DNA of 64,000 nt from Sycobia sp. Sy_11 (lineage: Eukaryota; Arthropoda; Insecta; Hymenoptera; Epichrysomallidae): positions 773,569-837,568 of the forward strand of contig JACCIC010000225.1 of NCBI GenBank assembly GCA_018907035.1. The letters are read 5' to 3'. Below the pieces are notes generated by a model that did no database searches, was not told where the DNA came from, and saw nothing but the letters and a program-made list of their open reading frames with translations. Positions 39,399 through 50,237 of this stretch are shown one piece after another. Within the stretch, counting starts at the first letter, position 1. Every line of letters begins with the position of its first letter. Both the position numbers and the translations under genes were made by a program.

Positions 39399-39883
39399 GC
39401 ATTAGTTAGCTTCCTGTTTTGTTCGTCTTTAAAATAAATTGTATATATAGAAGTAAGTTCAGAGACTACTCGGTTGAAGATTATTAGGGTCAAAATGGTC
39501 TCAGAATTTCGTACGCGACTTCATATAATTTCAAACACTTTCGTGGATTAAAAAGTCATAATTCTAGATATGGCCACGATTGATTTCAAATTTTTTCGGA
39601 TTATTTAAATTAACATCAAATGACGATAACTGAATTCTAATAATTGAAAATTGTATCTTTAATAAGAATTCGAGGATTTCATAGACAGAGTAGCCCCTCA
39701 ACAATATATGTTTACAAATATTAATTTAATCTCTGTAAATGTAAAATTGATTGTTGATTTTGTAAAAAAAAAAAAAAAATGAAAGGATAAATTTCTTAAA
39801 ATTTTATTTCAAGATAATGAGTAGATTTAATTTTGAATAATACTTGCGACCTCTGGCTTAAGTCAAATACATCCTTTATAGTT

Positions 39884-39990
39884 ACACACACACACACACA
39901 GCGCGCGCGCGCATACATAGGTACACATGTACATAGGTACATACATGTGTGTGTGTGCGTACGCGCGTATGCATATATGTACGTATGTAT
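39884..39990. repeat. Compound (CA)n/(CG)n/(GT)n simple repeat
   Basis: A CA array changes to CG, then to imperfect GTAC/GT-rich sequence rich in alternating purine-pyrimidine steps. Confidence 0.9.
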
Positions 39991-41613
39991 GTTTAAACGT
40001 ATGCAGACAGGACAAAGAAGGTCAGCTGCGCGTCAGCTGTGCGCGCTAAGTTTGCAGACTGTGTAACAGTAGCACTATATAGTATGGGTAAATAGTATAC
40101 GCGTGCACTGTTTTCAAGCGCAGGCGATCTTCCCATGTCTGGACGCAGCCCAACCTATACTACTTGCACACATCGCCCGGCTCTTTTGTGTCTTTATATA
40201 TGTAAGGATCGTATTCTTTTCTTGATATTTTTGACAGAGTCCTCTTCGTCTCCCATATTTTTCACCTGTATTTTTTGCTTTGGCTTCCTTTCTTCTAAAT
40301 GCAAAGCGTCATAATTTAATATCAGATATTTAATTCTAAAAAAAGTATAATTATAATTTTATTACTTTAATAAAAATTCGTTTTCATTAATTATATAAAA
40401 CATAAAGTGAAAAATTTTGTTTATTTATATATATTTATAAATTATTAGTCATGTCTTCGATTTTAGTCCAAACATTACATACTTCATCTGTTTTATTCTA
40501 TCAATATTAAAGATACAGGACTATATCGATATTACATTCATTTATAAACATCCTCTTTTGTATTTGTACCTTAAGGTATGCATATTGCAGTAATAAAACA
40601 AACAATTGTATTATGGTAAACTTTTATACAGATAAACTAATAATATTTAAATTTAAAATTTGCTTAAATATTTTGAATAATAAATATTAGATTCGGTGTA
40701 ATAAATTAATTTATTATGAAATTTACTACAGGCTTCTTATTTCAAAATACACAAGCTTTGCATATTAATTATAATTCCATATTACTATATAATTTTTTAT
40801 AATTCTTGTCGTAATTATGCATTATGGCTATTCAAATGGCACAAAAAATCAACAGAAAAAAACTTGCATAAGGGACACTCATTTTTCCAAATGAATAATT
40901 ACCATTTATAGAAAATTTTTTAAAAAATATCAAACATTGCGAATTAAAATAGCTTATGTTTTACGGGTCTCGTAGATTGGTTTATTTTTGGTTTGCAAAT
41001 TATTTTTAAATGCATTTAAAATAATGTCTTATCAAAAGAAAACAAAACAAAGGAAATTATTTGTACGTAGAAAATAGTAAGGAGCACGATATATGCGTAT
41101 TAAAACCGATTGATAGCATTAAGTTTAAAATTTTAACGAAATTAAAATCAGTAATACGCTTTTTAACTGGACATGGACTTAAATTTTGTGGTCATGGCAA
41201 TAACAAAACAATCGGTTTAACAAATAGCGGTGTAACTATCTTAGCTTCTTAGAACTTATTGTTAATTATAATCCTTTTTTGAAAGAGCATATAAATTTAT
41301 ATTAAAATTATACTTTTTGAGAGGATTTTATTACCTTAATGTCAAAAAAAGATGTTGAACATACCAACACTGAAATCTATAAGCGCACAAAGATCAATTA
41401 TCGACTATTTGTCGATATTATTTAAATAATCAGGTACATAAATTTTGCTTCGATATATTACCAATTAAAAGTCACAAACATGGTTCGTTAAGTAATGAAA
41501 TATTAAAGTTGCTACAAAAGAATTGTCTCAATATAGAAAATTTCGATTACAATTTTGTTTAAGAACAGAAAATCTACTTGCATTTGTCGTGTATACACAC
41601 ACACATACACACA

Positions 41614-41815
41614 CTTTTTTTGTTATTTAACGTCGCTCTATTTATGCTTCCAAATACCGTTGCTAATCAGCGACGGAGGTCTAAGATGTGTTTGTAAACA
41701 AAGCACATGTAGATTATTAAAGCTATGCATGTGTCAATCGGCCGAGACCGGGATTTGAACTCGGATCACCAAGTTACTAGTCCTTCGCTCTAGCGATCGA
41801 GCCATCGTAGGCCTC
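41614..41815 (-). mobile_element. tRNA-derived SINE, copy 1 (better preserved)
   Basis: Read on the minus strand from 41815, the head folds like a tRNA. It has an A box (TGGCTCGATCGCTAGAGCG), a B box (GAGTTCAAATCCCGG) and CTCGGCC closing against GGCCTACG. The anticodon-arm region GGACTAGTAACTT resembles Thr(AGT) tRNAs, but its stem pairs imperfectly. The head runs on into about 115 bp of non-tRNA body ending in GAAGCATAAATAGAGCGACG and an A-rich tail. Its similarity to the diverged copy at 38060-38262 extends well beyond the tRNA part, so this is a SINE rather than a functional tRNA gene. It would be transcribed by polymerase III and mobilised by a partner LINE. Confidence 0.7.
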
Positions 41816-42530
41816 ATATATATGCTATTCCTTATATTTAGTTAAAAACAGGACTTTTGATTAATATATTATAGCGTGACAATTTTTTGGAACTTAGTAA
41901 CGACGTATTATTTTTTTAGCACTTTCACTCACAGGTGGAATATATCTTGAAACATTTCTAGTGAACAAGATAATTGTAAATTAAATAACTTTATGAAAAA
42001 CAAGGTGATCGTGTAGAACTGATGGAAGAAACGCTATGCTTAATAACTTTCATCGAATTTATAAATCTTTAGAAATTTTAGTTCAAAAAAATGTTCAAAC
42101 AATAGATACCAAGACAGATACCTAAAGTTTTATTAAAAAGTATATCAAATGTATTTATGACTGTATTTTCTCGTCGAGTCCTAAAGTTCAAGCTACGTGT
42201 AAATATTTACAGAAAATCGAAGATTATATCAAGAATGTGAGAAATAAATGCAAAAGCACAGAAAAGAAATCAAAGAACCTAATTGGTTTATTAATAAAGA
42301 ATATAACTCTAATGCAGGCAAAAGAATTTTTATTTATAGTCAAAAATTTCATACTAATTCGTAAAGACAAAGTGTGTTTTTTTGTACACTTTAAACAAAT
42401 AAACTACCGATTACTCTGAAATTCAATATATATATAATAGCATCCCCCGTCTCGGCTTCGTCCAAGATAATAATTTAACCGATTTCATAAACAATTCAAT
42501 AATATCTAAGTAAAAAAGTACTCTATATAT

Positions 42531-42640
42531 AAAAATCTATATTTCTATAAATAATTGACCGTAATTTACCTATCGTCGCTTCTGTATAAAAAGCTGTTTC
42601 AATATAGCGTCCACTTCAAAAAGTTTATTTTTGCCGACCA
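42531..42640 (+). repeat. Outer terminal inverted repeat, left
   Basis: Matches in inverse orientation the sequence at 50060-50165, including TATCGTCGCTTCTGTATAAA then AAGCTG on this side and CAGCTTTTTATACAAAAGCG then ACGATAG on the other. Confidence 0.7.
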
Positions 42641-42646
42641 TTTTAT

Positions 42647-42649
<3 letters not shown>

Positions 42650-42707
<58 letters not shown>
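42650..42707. repeat. (TA)n microsatellite
   Basis: About 29 TA units inside the left foldback arm, absent from the same position in the right arm. Confidence 0.97.
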
Positions 42708-42710
<3 letters not shown>

Positions 42711-42714
42711 TATT

Positions 42715-43470
42715 AAATACGGCTTCAATAGAGAAAATTATACTTTCGAGTTCGAGCGGTAGAAAAAGATTCCCAAGTGTCTCGAGACTACGTTTACGGA
42801 GAGTATCATGTTCGGACTATAGAAAATATCTGGTGACGACTGCTATAGAGAGTTTGGTTTTGAGGAATTAGAATACAATGTCCAGGAATCCCAGGCCGAC
42901 TCTTACTGAGAGTGTGCGTGTTCGAATGATAGACTACGAATCTCTTCATAGCAGTCATACTGACATACCTGGACACTGTTTCCCACCAACTATACACGAC
43001 ACTTCCCGTAGAAGTCGTTCGAAATCATCTGGAAATCGCATTCTATCATCCGAACAGGTAACTTTCCGTAGAAGTTGTTCCGATATACCTGAACATCATT
43101 TCCTATCAACTAAACACGATACTCCCCGTATAAATCGTCCCGCCATACCTGGACATCGTCTTCTATCGTCCGAAAATGAAATTCCCCGTAGAAGTCGTTC
43201 CAAAACACCTGGAAATCGCATTCTATCATCCAAACACGAAACTCCCCGTAGAAGTTGACGATCAACAAAACACGATAGTCCCAGTAGAAGTCATTCGGAA
43301 AAACCTAGATATCGTATTTTACCGTCCCAACAAGAATCTTCCCATAGAAGTTGATTTTCTCATACCTGGACGTCGTTTTCTATCAACTAAATACAATATT
43401 CCCCGTAGAAATCGCCCAGAGACACCTGGACATCGCATTCTATCAATACAATATTTTTCAATAGAAACCG
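42715..43470. repeat. 60-bp minisatellite array, left arm (head-to-head)
   Basis: About eight to nine forward units (42951-43470) share a core CCTGGACATCG-10/20 bp-CTATCA ... CCCCGTAGAAGTCGTTC with an exact 60-bp period; one unit near 43261-43296 is shortened. From 42715 to 42950 units run in the opposite direction (core ...TACGGAGAGT...TCCAGG). Because the period is a multiple of three, long open frames appear in several frames (for example SKTPGNRILSSKHETPRRSR). They are consequences of the repeat, not evidence of a gene. Confidence 0.85.
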
Positions 43471-43516
43471 TATTTAAAATGTGTATATATAATATGTATA
43501 ATATAATATACATACA

Positions 43517-43522
<6 letters not shown>

Positions 43523-43580
<58 letters not shown>
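43523..43580. repeat. (TA)n microsatellite
   Basis: About 28 TA units, ending exactly where the TGTTACGAAC sequence begins. Confidence 0.97.
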
Positions 43581-43584
<4 letters not shown>

Positions 43585-43934
43585 ACGAACAGAACCCGAA
43601 TTAGCTGTAAGAATTTATATTTCAACAAGAAAATACCTTCTTATAGTTTTTAGAATTTCAACTTAAACTTATCGAAATTTGTGTGTCGTTATAATTAATT
43701 AGGTTTAGATTATAGATTATATCACAGGAAAGGATTTTATATTGTGTAAACCAATATATGAAATAAGATATTTTCTTTAACACTAATAGCTTTATGTATG
43801 TTTATAGTTTAAGAAAGTAGAGCTATAAATTTAAGTGTCATTTGATGATTTTCAATGTCAGAATTATTTAGTCTGATATTGCATTAAATTAATGCGTAAT
43901 AGTTTTTAAGAAATTTTTATAATATCGCGTTGCC

Positions 43935-43998
<64 letters not shown>

Positions 43999-44152
43999 TT
44001 TAGTATTTCTTTTGTAACTAAATATAGTTATAAAGTATATTGCGAGAAATGTTTAGTTTTAAGATTGGAAATAATGTAAATAAAAGATTGATATAATATT
44101 ATATTTGCGAAAGAATATATGAGTAAGAAATGTTATGCGATCTCCTCGGACA
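43581..44152 (+). mobile_element. Possible solo LTR-like segment
   Basis: Begins TGTTACGAAC and could end ...CTCCTCGGACA at 44152, just before TGGCGCCGAAC (44156-44166), which resembles a tRNA primer-binding site. The interval is 572 bp including a (TA)n tract. No second LTR copy was found in the window, so this rests only on termini and the PBS-like motif. Confidence 0.2.
43939..43996. repeat. (TA)n microsatellite
   Basis: About 29 TA units. Confidence 0.97.
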
Positions 44153-44408
44153 AAATGGCGCCGAACGAATTATAAAAACTGTTTATAAATGATATGTAAG
44201 TACATACGAGATATTGAATAATGCTTAACGAAATCATCGGTTGGTCATTTGAAATCTTATTTTATAAGTTATAATTTGAAATTTTGAATTGGACTCAATG
44301 AATTAATTTAATTGGATTTGAATTGAAATTAATTAATTATTGAAGTCAGGATCGCGAGCAAACCTTCGTTAAAGGCCACCAAATTGTACACAACTAAGGT
44401 ATACGCTT

Positions 44409-44671
44409 GATCCGTACCATGACGGGTAAAACCGAAGATTTTCCTAAAAACTGACTTCTATATGATTTACAACTAAGGTAATCAAATATTAGTTGGAGGA
44501 AAATCTTGAGATTTTACGAAAGAGGTTTGACTGGTTATGCTTCCATAAAAGCAATTGATCCGTACCATGACGGGTAAAATCGAAGATTTTCCTAAAAACT
44601 GACTTTTATATGATTTACAAATAAGGTAATCAAATATTAGTTGGAGGAAAATCTTGAGATTTTACGAAAGG
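44409..44671 (+). repeat. 148-bp tandem duplication with internal dyad
   Basis: The unit beginning GATCCGTACCATGACGGGTA recurs after 148 bp (44409 and 44557) with only a few substitutions. The second unit is truncated at about 44671. Each unit holds an inverted pair, GAAGATTTTCCT and AGGAAAATCTT, about 60 bp apart. The function is unknown; a retroelement leader or young local duplication is possible. Confidence 0.85.
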
Positions 44672-44881
44672 GTTTCTCGGGTTCTCCGACCGTCTGGCTA
44701 CGCGAAGTGTTTAGGCTGCGATCGACGAATGGGACTTATCTTCTTCGTTCTTTTTTTTCAATTAAATACGGTCAATTTTTTTCGTAGTGATGATAACTGA
44801 AATTTCAGCAAAATGTTAGTATCCAAATAGCATATTTTTTAAGCAGACGATGGATAATTGCTAATTTATGCAGAAGTGGCG

Positions 44882-44887
<6 letters not shown>

Positions 44888-44942
<55 letters not shown>
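44888..44942. repeat. (TA)n microsatellite
   Basis: About 27 TA units at the outer border of repeat module copy A. Confidence 0.97.
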
Positions 44943-44944
<2 letters not shown>

Positions 44945-45146
44945 GTAGTTTCGAGGTTGTTGGTAAAGAATCCTATTTTGCCATCATTTCTTTTGTTCAA
45001 AATAAAAAAAACATAGTTTATTGCCACAATTCTGAAATTAATATTAATATAATTTATAAAAACAAAACTACATTTTGTCGTCACAAACTTTATTTAGTAT
45101 GATTTGGTATAAAGAAGTATTTTATAAGAGAAGGAGAAAGAAAGAA

Positions 45147-45221
<75 letters not shown>

Positions 45222-45640
45222 CCTACGTAAGAGAAAATCAATTTTACAAAAATCAAAGGATATCCATAAAGTGTGAGAGTAGTGTCAGATTCACCTGAAG
45301 AATAAAAAGGTAATATCAACTAACACGACACCTTCTTTAGGATACGAATCCCAAAGTTGGATATGAACATTCGTCTGAGCTGGCCTGGTATTAATACTTT
45401 AAGAGGACTACTTTGAGTTGATGTTCGTGATTGAAGACGCCACGTAGTGGCCGCTGTGGAAACTGATTGTAAAAATGATTAACTTAATTTATTGATGTAA
45501 GTAAAATGATTTTCAATAAAAAAACATAGCCTATGTCCTTGCCAAGATAAGGTAGAATCTATATGTCAAATTTCAGAACAATCGGTTCAGTAGTTTTTCG
45601 GTTATCGCGTACAAACAAAAAACACGTTTTGTCTTTATAA
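44942..45640 (+). repeat. Repeat module copy A, RTE-like 3' end
   Basis: The module starts near the (TA)n tract, contains a (GA)n array (45151-45217), shared blocks such as GGATACGAATCCCAAAGTTG and CTGGCCTGGTATTAA, and the sequence ACATAGCCTATGTCCTTGCC. It ends TCAAATTTCAGAACAATCGG then TTCAGTAGTTTTTCGG, a 3' end very like that of insect RTE-clade LINEs and their parasites, followed by short TATGA-type repeats to 45710. Copies B and C lie in inverse orientation and lack this last part. Confidence 0.75.
45151..45217. repeat. (GA)n microsatellite in module A
   Basis: Position-equivalent to the (CT)n tracts of modules B and C. Confidence 0.97.
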
Positions 45641-45649
45641 ATTAGTATA

Positions 45650-45706
45650 ATATGATATGATATGAAGTATCATATGATATGATATGATATGATATGAAGT
45701 ATGATA

Positions 45707-45747
<41 letters not shown>
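45650..45747. repeat. (TGATA)n-type and (TA)n tail
   Basis: Short TATGA/TGATA units followed by a TA array separate inverted modules A and B; the former could be the microsatellite tail of an RTE-type 3' end. Confidence 0.85.
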
Positions 45748-45749
<2 letters not shown>

Positions 45750-46073
45750 CTTCAGAAGAACATAGGCTATGTTTTTTATTGAAAATCAATTTACTTTCAT
45801 CAATAAATTAAGAGGTCAGTTAACGGTCTTAGCGGTCAGTTTCACCCGCGGCCAGTAGGTGGCGTCTTGAATTATGTCGAATAAGAACTGAAAGTGGTCA
45901 GTTTAAACTATTTATACTAGGCCAGCTCTTTTGAATGGTCATATCCAACTTTGAGATTAATACTTTAAAGAAGACGTGAGTTTAGTCGGTATTATCCTTT
46001 TTGTTCTTCAGGTTAATCTGATTATACTTAAACATTGGATAACTTTTGTTCATTTTATTTTTTCTTATGTGGG

Positions 46074-46139
<66 letters not shown>

Positions 46140-46300
46140 ATTTCTATCATCTCTTATAAGATGGATAGTATGCTAAATCATACTAAATTTATTTGTCAAG
46201 ACAAATTATGTTGTTTTTTCACGTTATATTATCTTCGGAGTGATATCCTATGTCTTTTTTTGGTTGAAACAAAAGAAATGATCAGAAAATAGTTACCAAC
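45748..46300 (-). repeat. Repeat module copy B (inverse of A)
   Basis: From ACATAGGCTATGTTTTTTAT through GGCCAGTAGGTGGCGTC, CTAGGCCAGCTC, a (CT)n tract (46079-46139) and AAATTATGTTGTTTTTTCAC to CCAACGATCTCGAAC it mirrors copy A. With A it forms a near-palindrome of about 0.55 kb per arm around a 100-bp centre. Confidence 0.75.
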
Positions 46301-46440
46301 GATCTCGAACTTCTACGGGGAAATATTGCAGTTTCGAGTACAGGCGGTGGAATACGATATCCCGGTGCCTCAGGCCAATTTCTACGAGTATCGTTTTTAG
46401 CCGGTAGGAAATTATATCCAAGTATGTCGGGAGGGCTTTT
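46300..46440 (-). repeat. 60-bp minisatellite fragment
   Basis: Two to three diverged units in inverse orientation (ACTTCTACGGGGAAATATTG, GGTGCCTCAGGCCAATTTCT) directly join module B, the same order as on the right arm of the large element. Confidence 0.65.
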
Positions 46441-46449
46441 ATTAATTAA

Positions 46450-49079
46450 TGTATTTACTTTTATTAATTAATTTACATATTTATTAATCATACTTAATCA
46501 GAATTTAAGACAAAAAACTTATAGATGTTTATCGAAATGATCGACAATGTATTTTAGTTTTTTAAATACAAAGCAATTTTTTCAAATCAAACAAATGAAA
46601 ACGAATGTGTCAATTATTTATAGATATTTTTATTTATAGATAGATATTTTCTCAAATTTTTACATAATACATAGATTGATAATGATTACAATTACTATAG
46701 TTAATTTGTAATCGAAAAAATTGTTTTGAATATTAAAATGAATAAAAAATATGTATATATCTGCAATGATCAATGATTACATATTAAATCGTTCAATAGT
46801 TGCCATCGATTGCATTCATTCTTTCAATAATTGCCATCCTATTTATGTCGTCAAACTGTAAACATGTCAACATGTGTTATCTATAAAAATATTGGGATGT
46901 TTCTTTGAGTCAGAATACTAAAATAACTTACTTCTAACTATAAATATATGTGGATAATATATTATAAACGCAAGACTAAATACAGTTGCACTCTACAATA
47001 ATTTCTGCTCTCAAGAATATATAAAATCGGCGCGCACGCGCCATGATTTTCGCTCTATTGTCCTCACGATTAATCTGTTCACTCTCGCTCATTCTCTCAA
47101 ATCAACACCTACGAAGCTCATTCCTGTCGCGACCTGCTTAATGGGAGTTTTTCCCTCAGGTTTTCATGGATGGTACCGTAACGCGCCTAACGGTACTTTT
47201 CGATCAGTCAAGAACCTGCGCATACATTAAGAATCACACAATACATACTAAATTATATCTCTAACACATGTTAATACATGATTTAGCAAAAGCAAAATCA
47301 AGAAAAAAGCTTTAATTAAAATGATTAAATAAGTGTAAACTAGGTAGTAATAAAAATTACTAATAAAGTTCTGCTATACATGTTTGTCATTGCCTTTCAC
47401 TTTAAAGAAAATGAAATTCTTTTCATAATTTACTTTAATTTAGTTAGCATTTTTCTGATTACTAAAAGAGGTGGAGAAGGAGCTTTATCTTTCTCATAGC
47501 ACAGGACTTCACAAACCTTTAATTCGCTGCTCACGATCACTGTTCGATATTTTATAGGTATATCATTTAATTAAAATAAAACGATAAACGATCCTATTAT
47601 GGAGAAATATATTTTTTTTATACCTTTTACAGTGAGAATAAAAGAAATAACTTTGTTTTTTTTTTTGCAAATATAGTCCATAACATAACTATTTACAGTT
47701 TAATCTAATAAAGATTTTTATCTATCTAACAGTCCTAATTTTATTTACTGTTTGTGAAGTATATAAAAATAAATGTATGTCTTAAAAAAAAGGACTCATT
47801 TATAATAGCCGTACCTATGTCGTTAGGATTTAAAAATCTAGAATTGTATCAATCCTAGAACAGTGATAAAAATATGAATTTATATTAAATATAAATAACT
47901 TTTTTTTGCTATGGTTATTTCAACGACCGATAGAATTAGCCCAAGAGTAAAAGGCTATGATTGCATAAAGTTAGACAACCAGGAACTGCCGAACATTATC
48001 CGATAATAGCAAATGAGTAATGGTAGATGCCTTCACAATTAATACAGGGAAAGTAACTATCCAGTGTAGCATCGAATTAGTGGTCGCCAGATGACTTGCT
48101 TCCCCTATGCCAGTTTTAGTTAGGGACCTATCAGGTAGATAGCTACAGTGTCCCAAGCGCGAACGATTAACGCGATCATCCTAGCTATTGCTCAGAGTTG
48201 ACTCGATTTCTAAATCATACATGTAAAACAACACTACACTACTGTCATATATCGTCCCATCTGTCTGGCCAGTAGCAGTATTATTCTCTAATCGCTCGGA
48301 GTGCATCATCCATTACTCAACGGCTAGCGAGAGGGTTAAATTATGTAGCGAAGTTATTCGAACATTCTCGTGCATTTTTGAATCCAAAATTCATAGACCT
48401 TCACTGGTAAATGCAACCGTCCGGGGTAGCGGAGATTGTGTATGGTCTGCACGGCTTGATCATAGGCAATTTCTAGAAACCGATAACGTTACAAAAACTT
48501 ATAAGTATCAATTTAAGAGCATAACATCACTCATTTAAAAGATATAAAAATATTTTAATATTTTGATCCATTGCATATGCTTGAGATATACTCGAGGTCT
48601 TAGATTACCAATTAATTACGTATTATCGTTATCATATTCAATGTTTCAGACCATGGCACTTCGTAGAGAAAAAGTGAAAAATTCCAAATAAGCATTTTTA
48701 TTTTAGTTGAGCAAAATTAATATCGCATATAAATTATAATAACTCGTATCAATTGATGTACTCGGTTCACTTTGTCAACAGCCTTCAGCAAAACTATATG
48801 TACATGGCTACTATTCAACAATTATTTAAAAATACTATTAAAGTAAATTTATTTATGACATATATAGAATAATGTAAAATGCAAATTAATAAGATAAATG
48901 GTTCAAAGAATATTAATTTTTAGATTGACTATAATGTATTCTGTGTATTTTGCCCACTTTTCATTGCTTAATATGCATACTAGCTAGAAATTCACAAAAA
49001 TGTTTGATATTTTAAAATATATGAAAAATTTGTATGTTAATATTTATTAAAACAATTTAATTGATAGATTCGTAGATAG
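46450..49079. other. Interior of the foldback-like element
   Basis: AT-rich sequence with a GC-richer block at 46950-47230. Read on the minus strand that block has a TATA-like TTTTATATATTC and resembles an LTR promoter region. A decayed integrase lies at 47940-48190. No intact open reading frame occurs. Confidence 0.4.
47940..48190 (-). pseudogene. Decayed retroelement integrase core fragment
   Basis: On the minus strand one frame reads RAWDTVAIYLIGP and the next LTKTGIGEASHLATTNSMLH then WIVTFPVLIVKASTITHLL. Together they follow the start of a Ty3/gypsy-type integrase catalytic core (W-D-x-V-A-x-D-L-I-G-P-L-x-K-T ... D-x-x-x-x-W). The first catalytic Asp position is Tyr and the second also appears lost. 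A frameshift separates the two parts and stop codons lie upstream. It would have belonged to an LTR element oriented leftwards, unlike the plus-strand gag fragment at 51116-51964. No reverse transcriptase was found beside it. Confidence 0.45.
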
Positions 49080-49439
49080 TTTTGATATAGATTCTTAGAT
49101 TCTATATTATCTTCGGAAGGACGTAGGCTATGTTTTTCATTGAACATCATTTTACTTTCATTAATAAATTAAGTTATCGGTCTTAGCAGTCAGTATCACC
49201 AGCGGACAGTAGGTGGCATCTGGAATCACAAATATCAACTCTAAGTAGTTCGCTTAAAAAGTTAATACCAGGCCAGCTCATTTGAATGAACATATCCAAC
49301 TTTGGGATTCGTATCCTGAAGAAGGTGTGACCTTAGTCTATATTATCCTTTTCGTTCTTCAGGTTAATTTAACACTACTCTCACACCTTATGGGTATCTT
49401 TTCATTTTTGTAAATTTTATTTTCTCTTATGTGGGAAAA

Positions 49440-49488
<49 letters not shown>

Positions 49489-49645
49489 CGTCTCCTCTTA
49501 TAAAGTAGTTGTGACGACAAATTATGTTTTTGTTTTTATACGCTATATTAACTTCAGAAGTGATAGAGACTATGTTTTTTAGTTTGAATCAAAAAAATGA
49601 TGACAAAATAGGGCTCTTTACCAACAATATCGAAACTATGTATAT
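49080..49645 (-). repeat. Repeat module copy C (right foldback arm)
   Basis: The blocks seen in copies A and B recur in inverse orientation to A: GACGTAGGCTATGTTTTTCA, GGACAGTAGGTGGCATC, CCAACTTTGGGATTCGTATC, a (CT)n tract (49442-49483) and GACAAATTATGTTTTTG. Identity to A appears about 80-85%. Confidence 0.75.
49442..49483. repeat. (CT)n microsatellite in module C
   Basis: Position-equivalent to the arrays in modules A and B. Confidence 0.97.
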
Positions 49646-49699
49646 TATATTATATTATATTATGATATAATATAATATAATATACATAGTTTCATAAAC

Positions 49700-50059
49700 A
49701 GTATTTTCTTAAACTTCTACGGGGATTTTCGTATATGAACGGTAGAATACCGTGTCCAGGTGCCTCGAGATAATTTCTACCGGAGTTGCGTGTTCGAACG
49801 GTAAAAGACGATGTCCAGATATGATGGGACGACTTCTATGAAGAGTAGAAAATCCCCGTAGAACAAACTCTCTAGAAAATTCCTCAAAAATCAAACTCCC
49901 AGTAGAAGTCGTCTCTGGATACCTGGGCATCGTATTTTAGCTCCCCAACACAAAATTCTATAGCAGTCGTCCGGAGAAATATTCGATCGTCCGAACGTGA
50001 TATTCTCCTTAAATGTCGTCTCGAGACCCTTGGATATCTTTTTCAACCGCTCTATGGTC
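49700..50059. repeat. 60-bp minisatellite array, right arm (head-to-head)
   Basis: Inverse units (49700-49850, core CTTCTACGGGGATTTTCGTA) meet forward units (49851-50059, cores CCCCGTAGAA and CCCAGTAGAAGTCGTC), mirroring the left arm. A 74-codon minus-strand open frame here is a by-product of the repeat. Confidence 0.8.
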
Positions 50060-50165
50060 GGTGAAATATCAGCTTTTTGAAATGGAAGCTGTTTTGAAGC
50101 AGCTTTTTATACAAAAGCGACGATAGTTGAACTACGGTAAATTATTTATAGTAATATAGGTTTTT
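50060..50165 (-). repeat. Outer terminal inverted repeat, right
   Basis: Inverse copy of 42531-42640; ends GTTTTTCAC at about 50165-50168. Confidence 0.7.
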
Positions 50166-50237
50166 CACGCACATACACACACACATAAATCCAATAAATT
50201 ATTAAAAAATCTATTTGCATACTTGCAATCATGCATT

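Larger units (their letters stand above)
38263..41613. other. AT-rich DNA between the two SINE copies
   Basis: Microsatellites and GC-richer islands (38.48-38.6, 38.95-39.2, 40.0-40.2 kb) are present, but I find no supportable gene. The minus-strand open frame over 38967-39230 lacks splice or start support. Confidence 0.45.
42531..50165. mobile_element. Large foldback-like composite element
   Basis: The two ends are inverted copies. Left 42531-42640 (AAAAATCTATATTTCTATAA then AATTGACCGTAATTTACCTA) matches the reverse complement of right 50060-50165 at roughly 80-85%. Inside each end lies a 60-bp minisatellite, itself arranged head-to-head, and then a 550-700 bp module (copies at 44942-45640 and 49080-49645) in opposite orientation. 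Long inverted arms containing tandem repeats are the hallmark of foldback elements. The left arm is interrupted by about 1.3 kb of other sequence (43581-44887) bounded by (TA)n tracts. The middle holds a decayed integrase fragment. I see no intact transposase, so it would be non-autonomous. The exact ends and any target duplication are uncertain. Confidence 0.6.

Noticed and set aside
41743..41815. Functional tRNA gene on the minus strand
   Set aside because: The anticodon stem pairs poorly and the similarity to a second copy continues well past the tRNA part, so it is a SINE head.
42951..43470. Regularly spaced repeats resembling a CRISPR array
   Set aside because: The whole 60-bp unit is repeated, with no unique spacers, no cas genes and eukaryotic context; it is a minisatellite.
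45122..46292. Leu/Ser-repeat open frames in the 45-46 kb modules
   Set aside because: Translations of (CT)n/(GA)n arrays within repeat modules.
49709..49930. 74-codon minus-strand open frame
   Set aside because: A translation of the 60-bp minisatellite, with no start or splice context.
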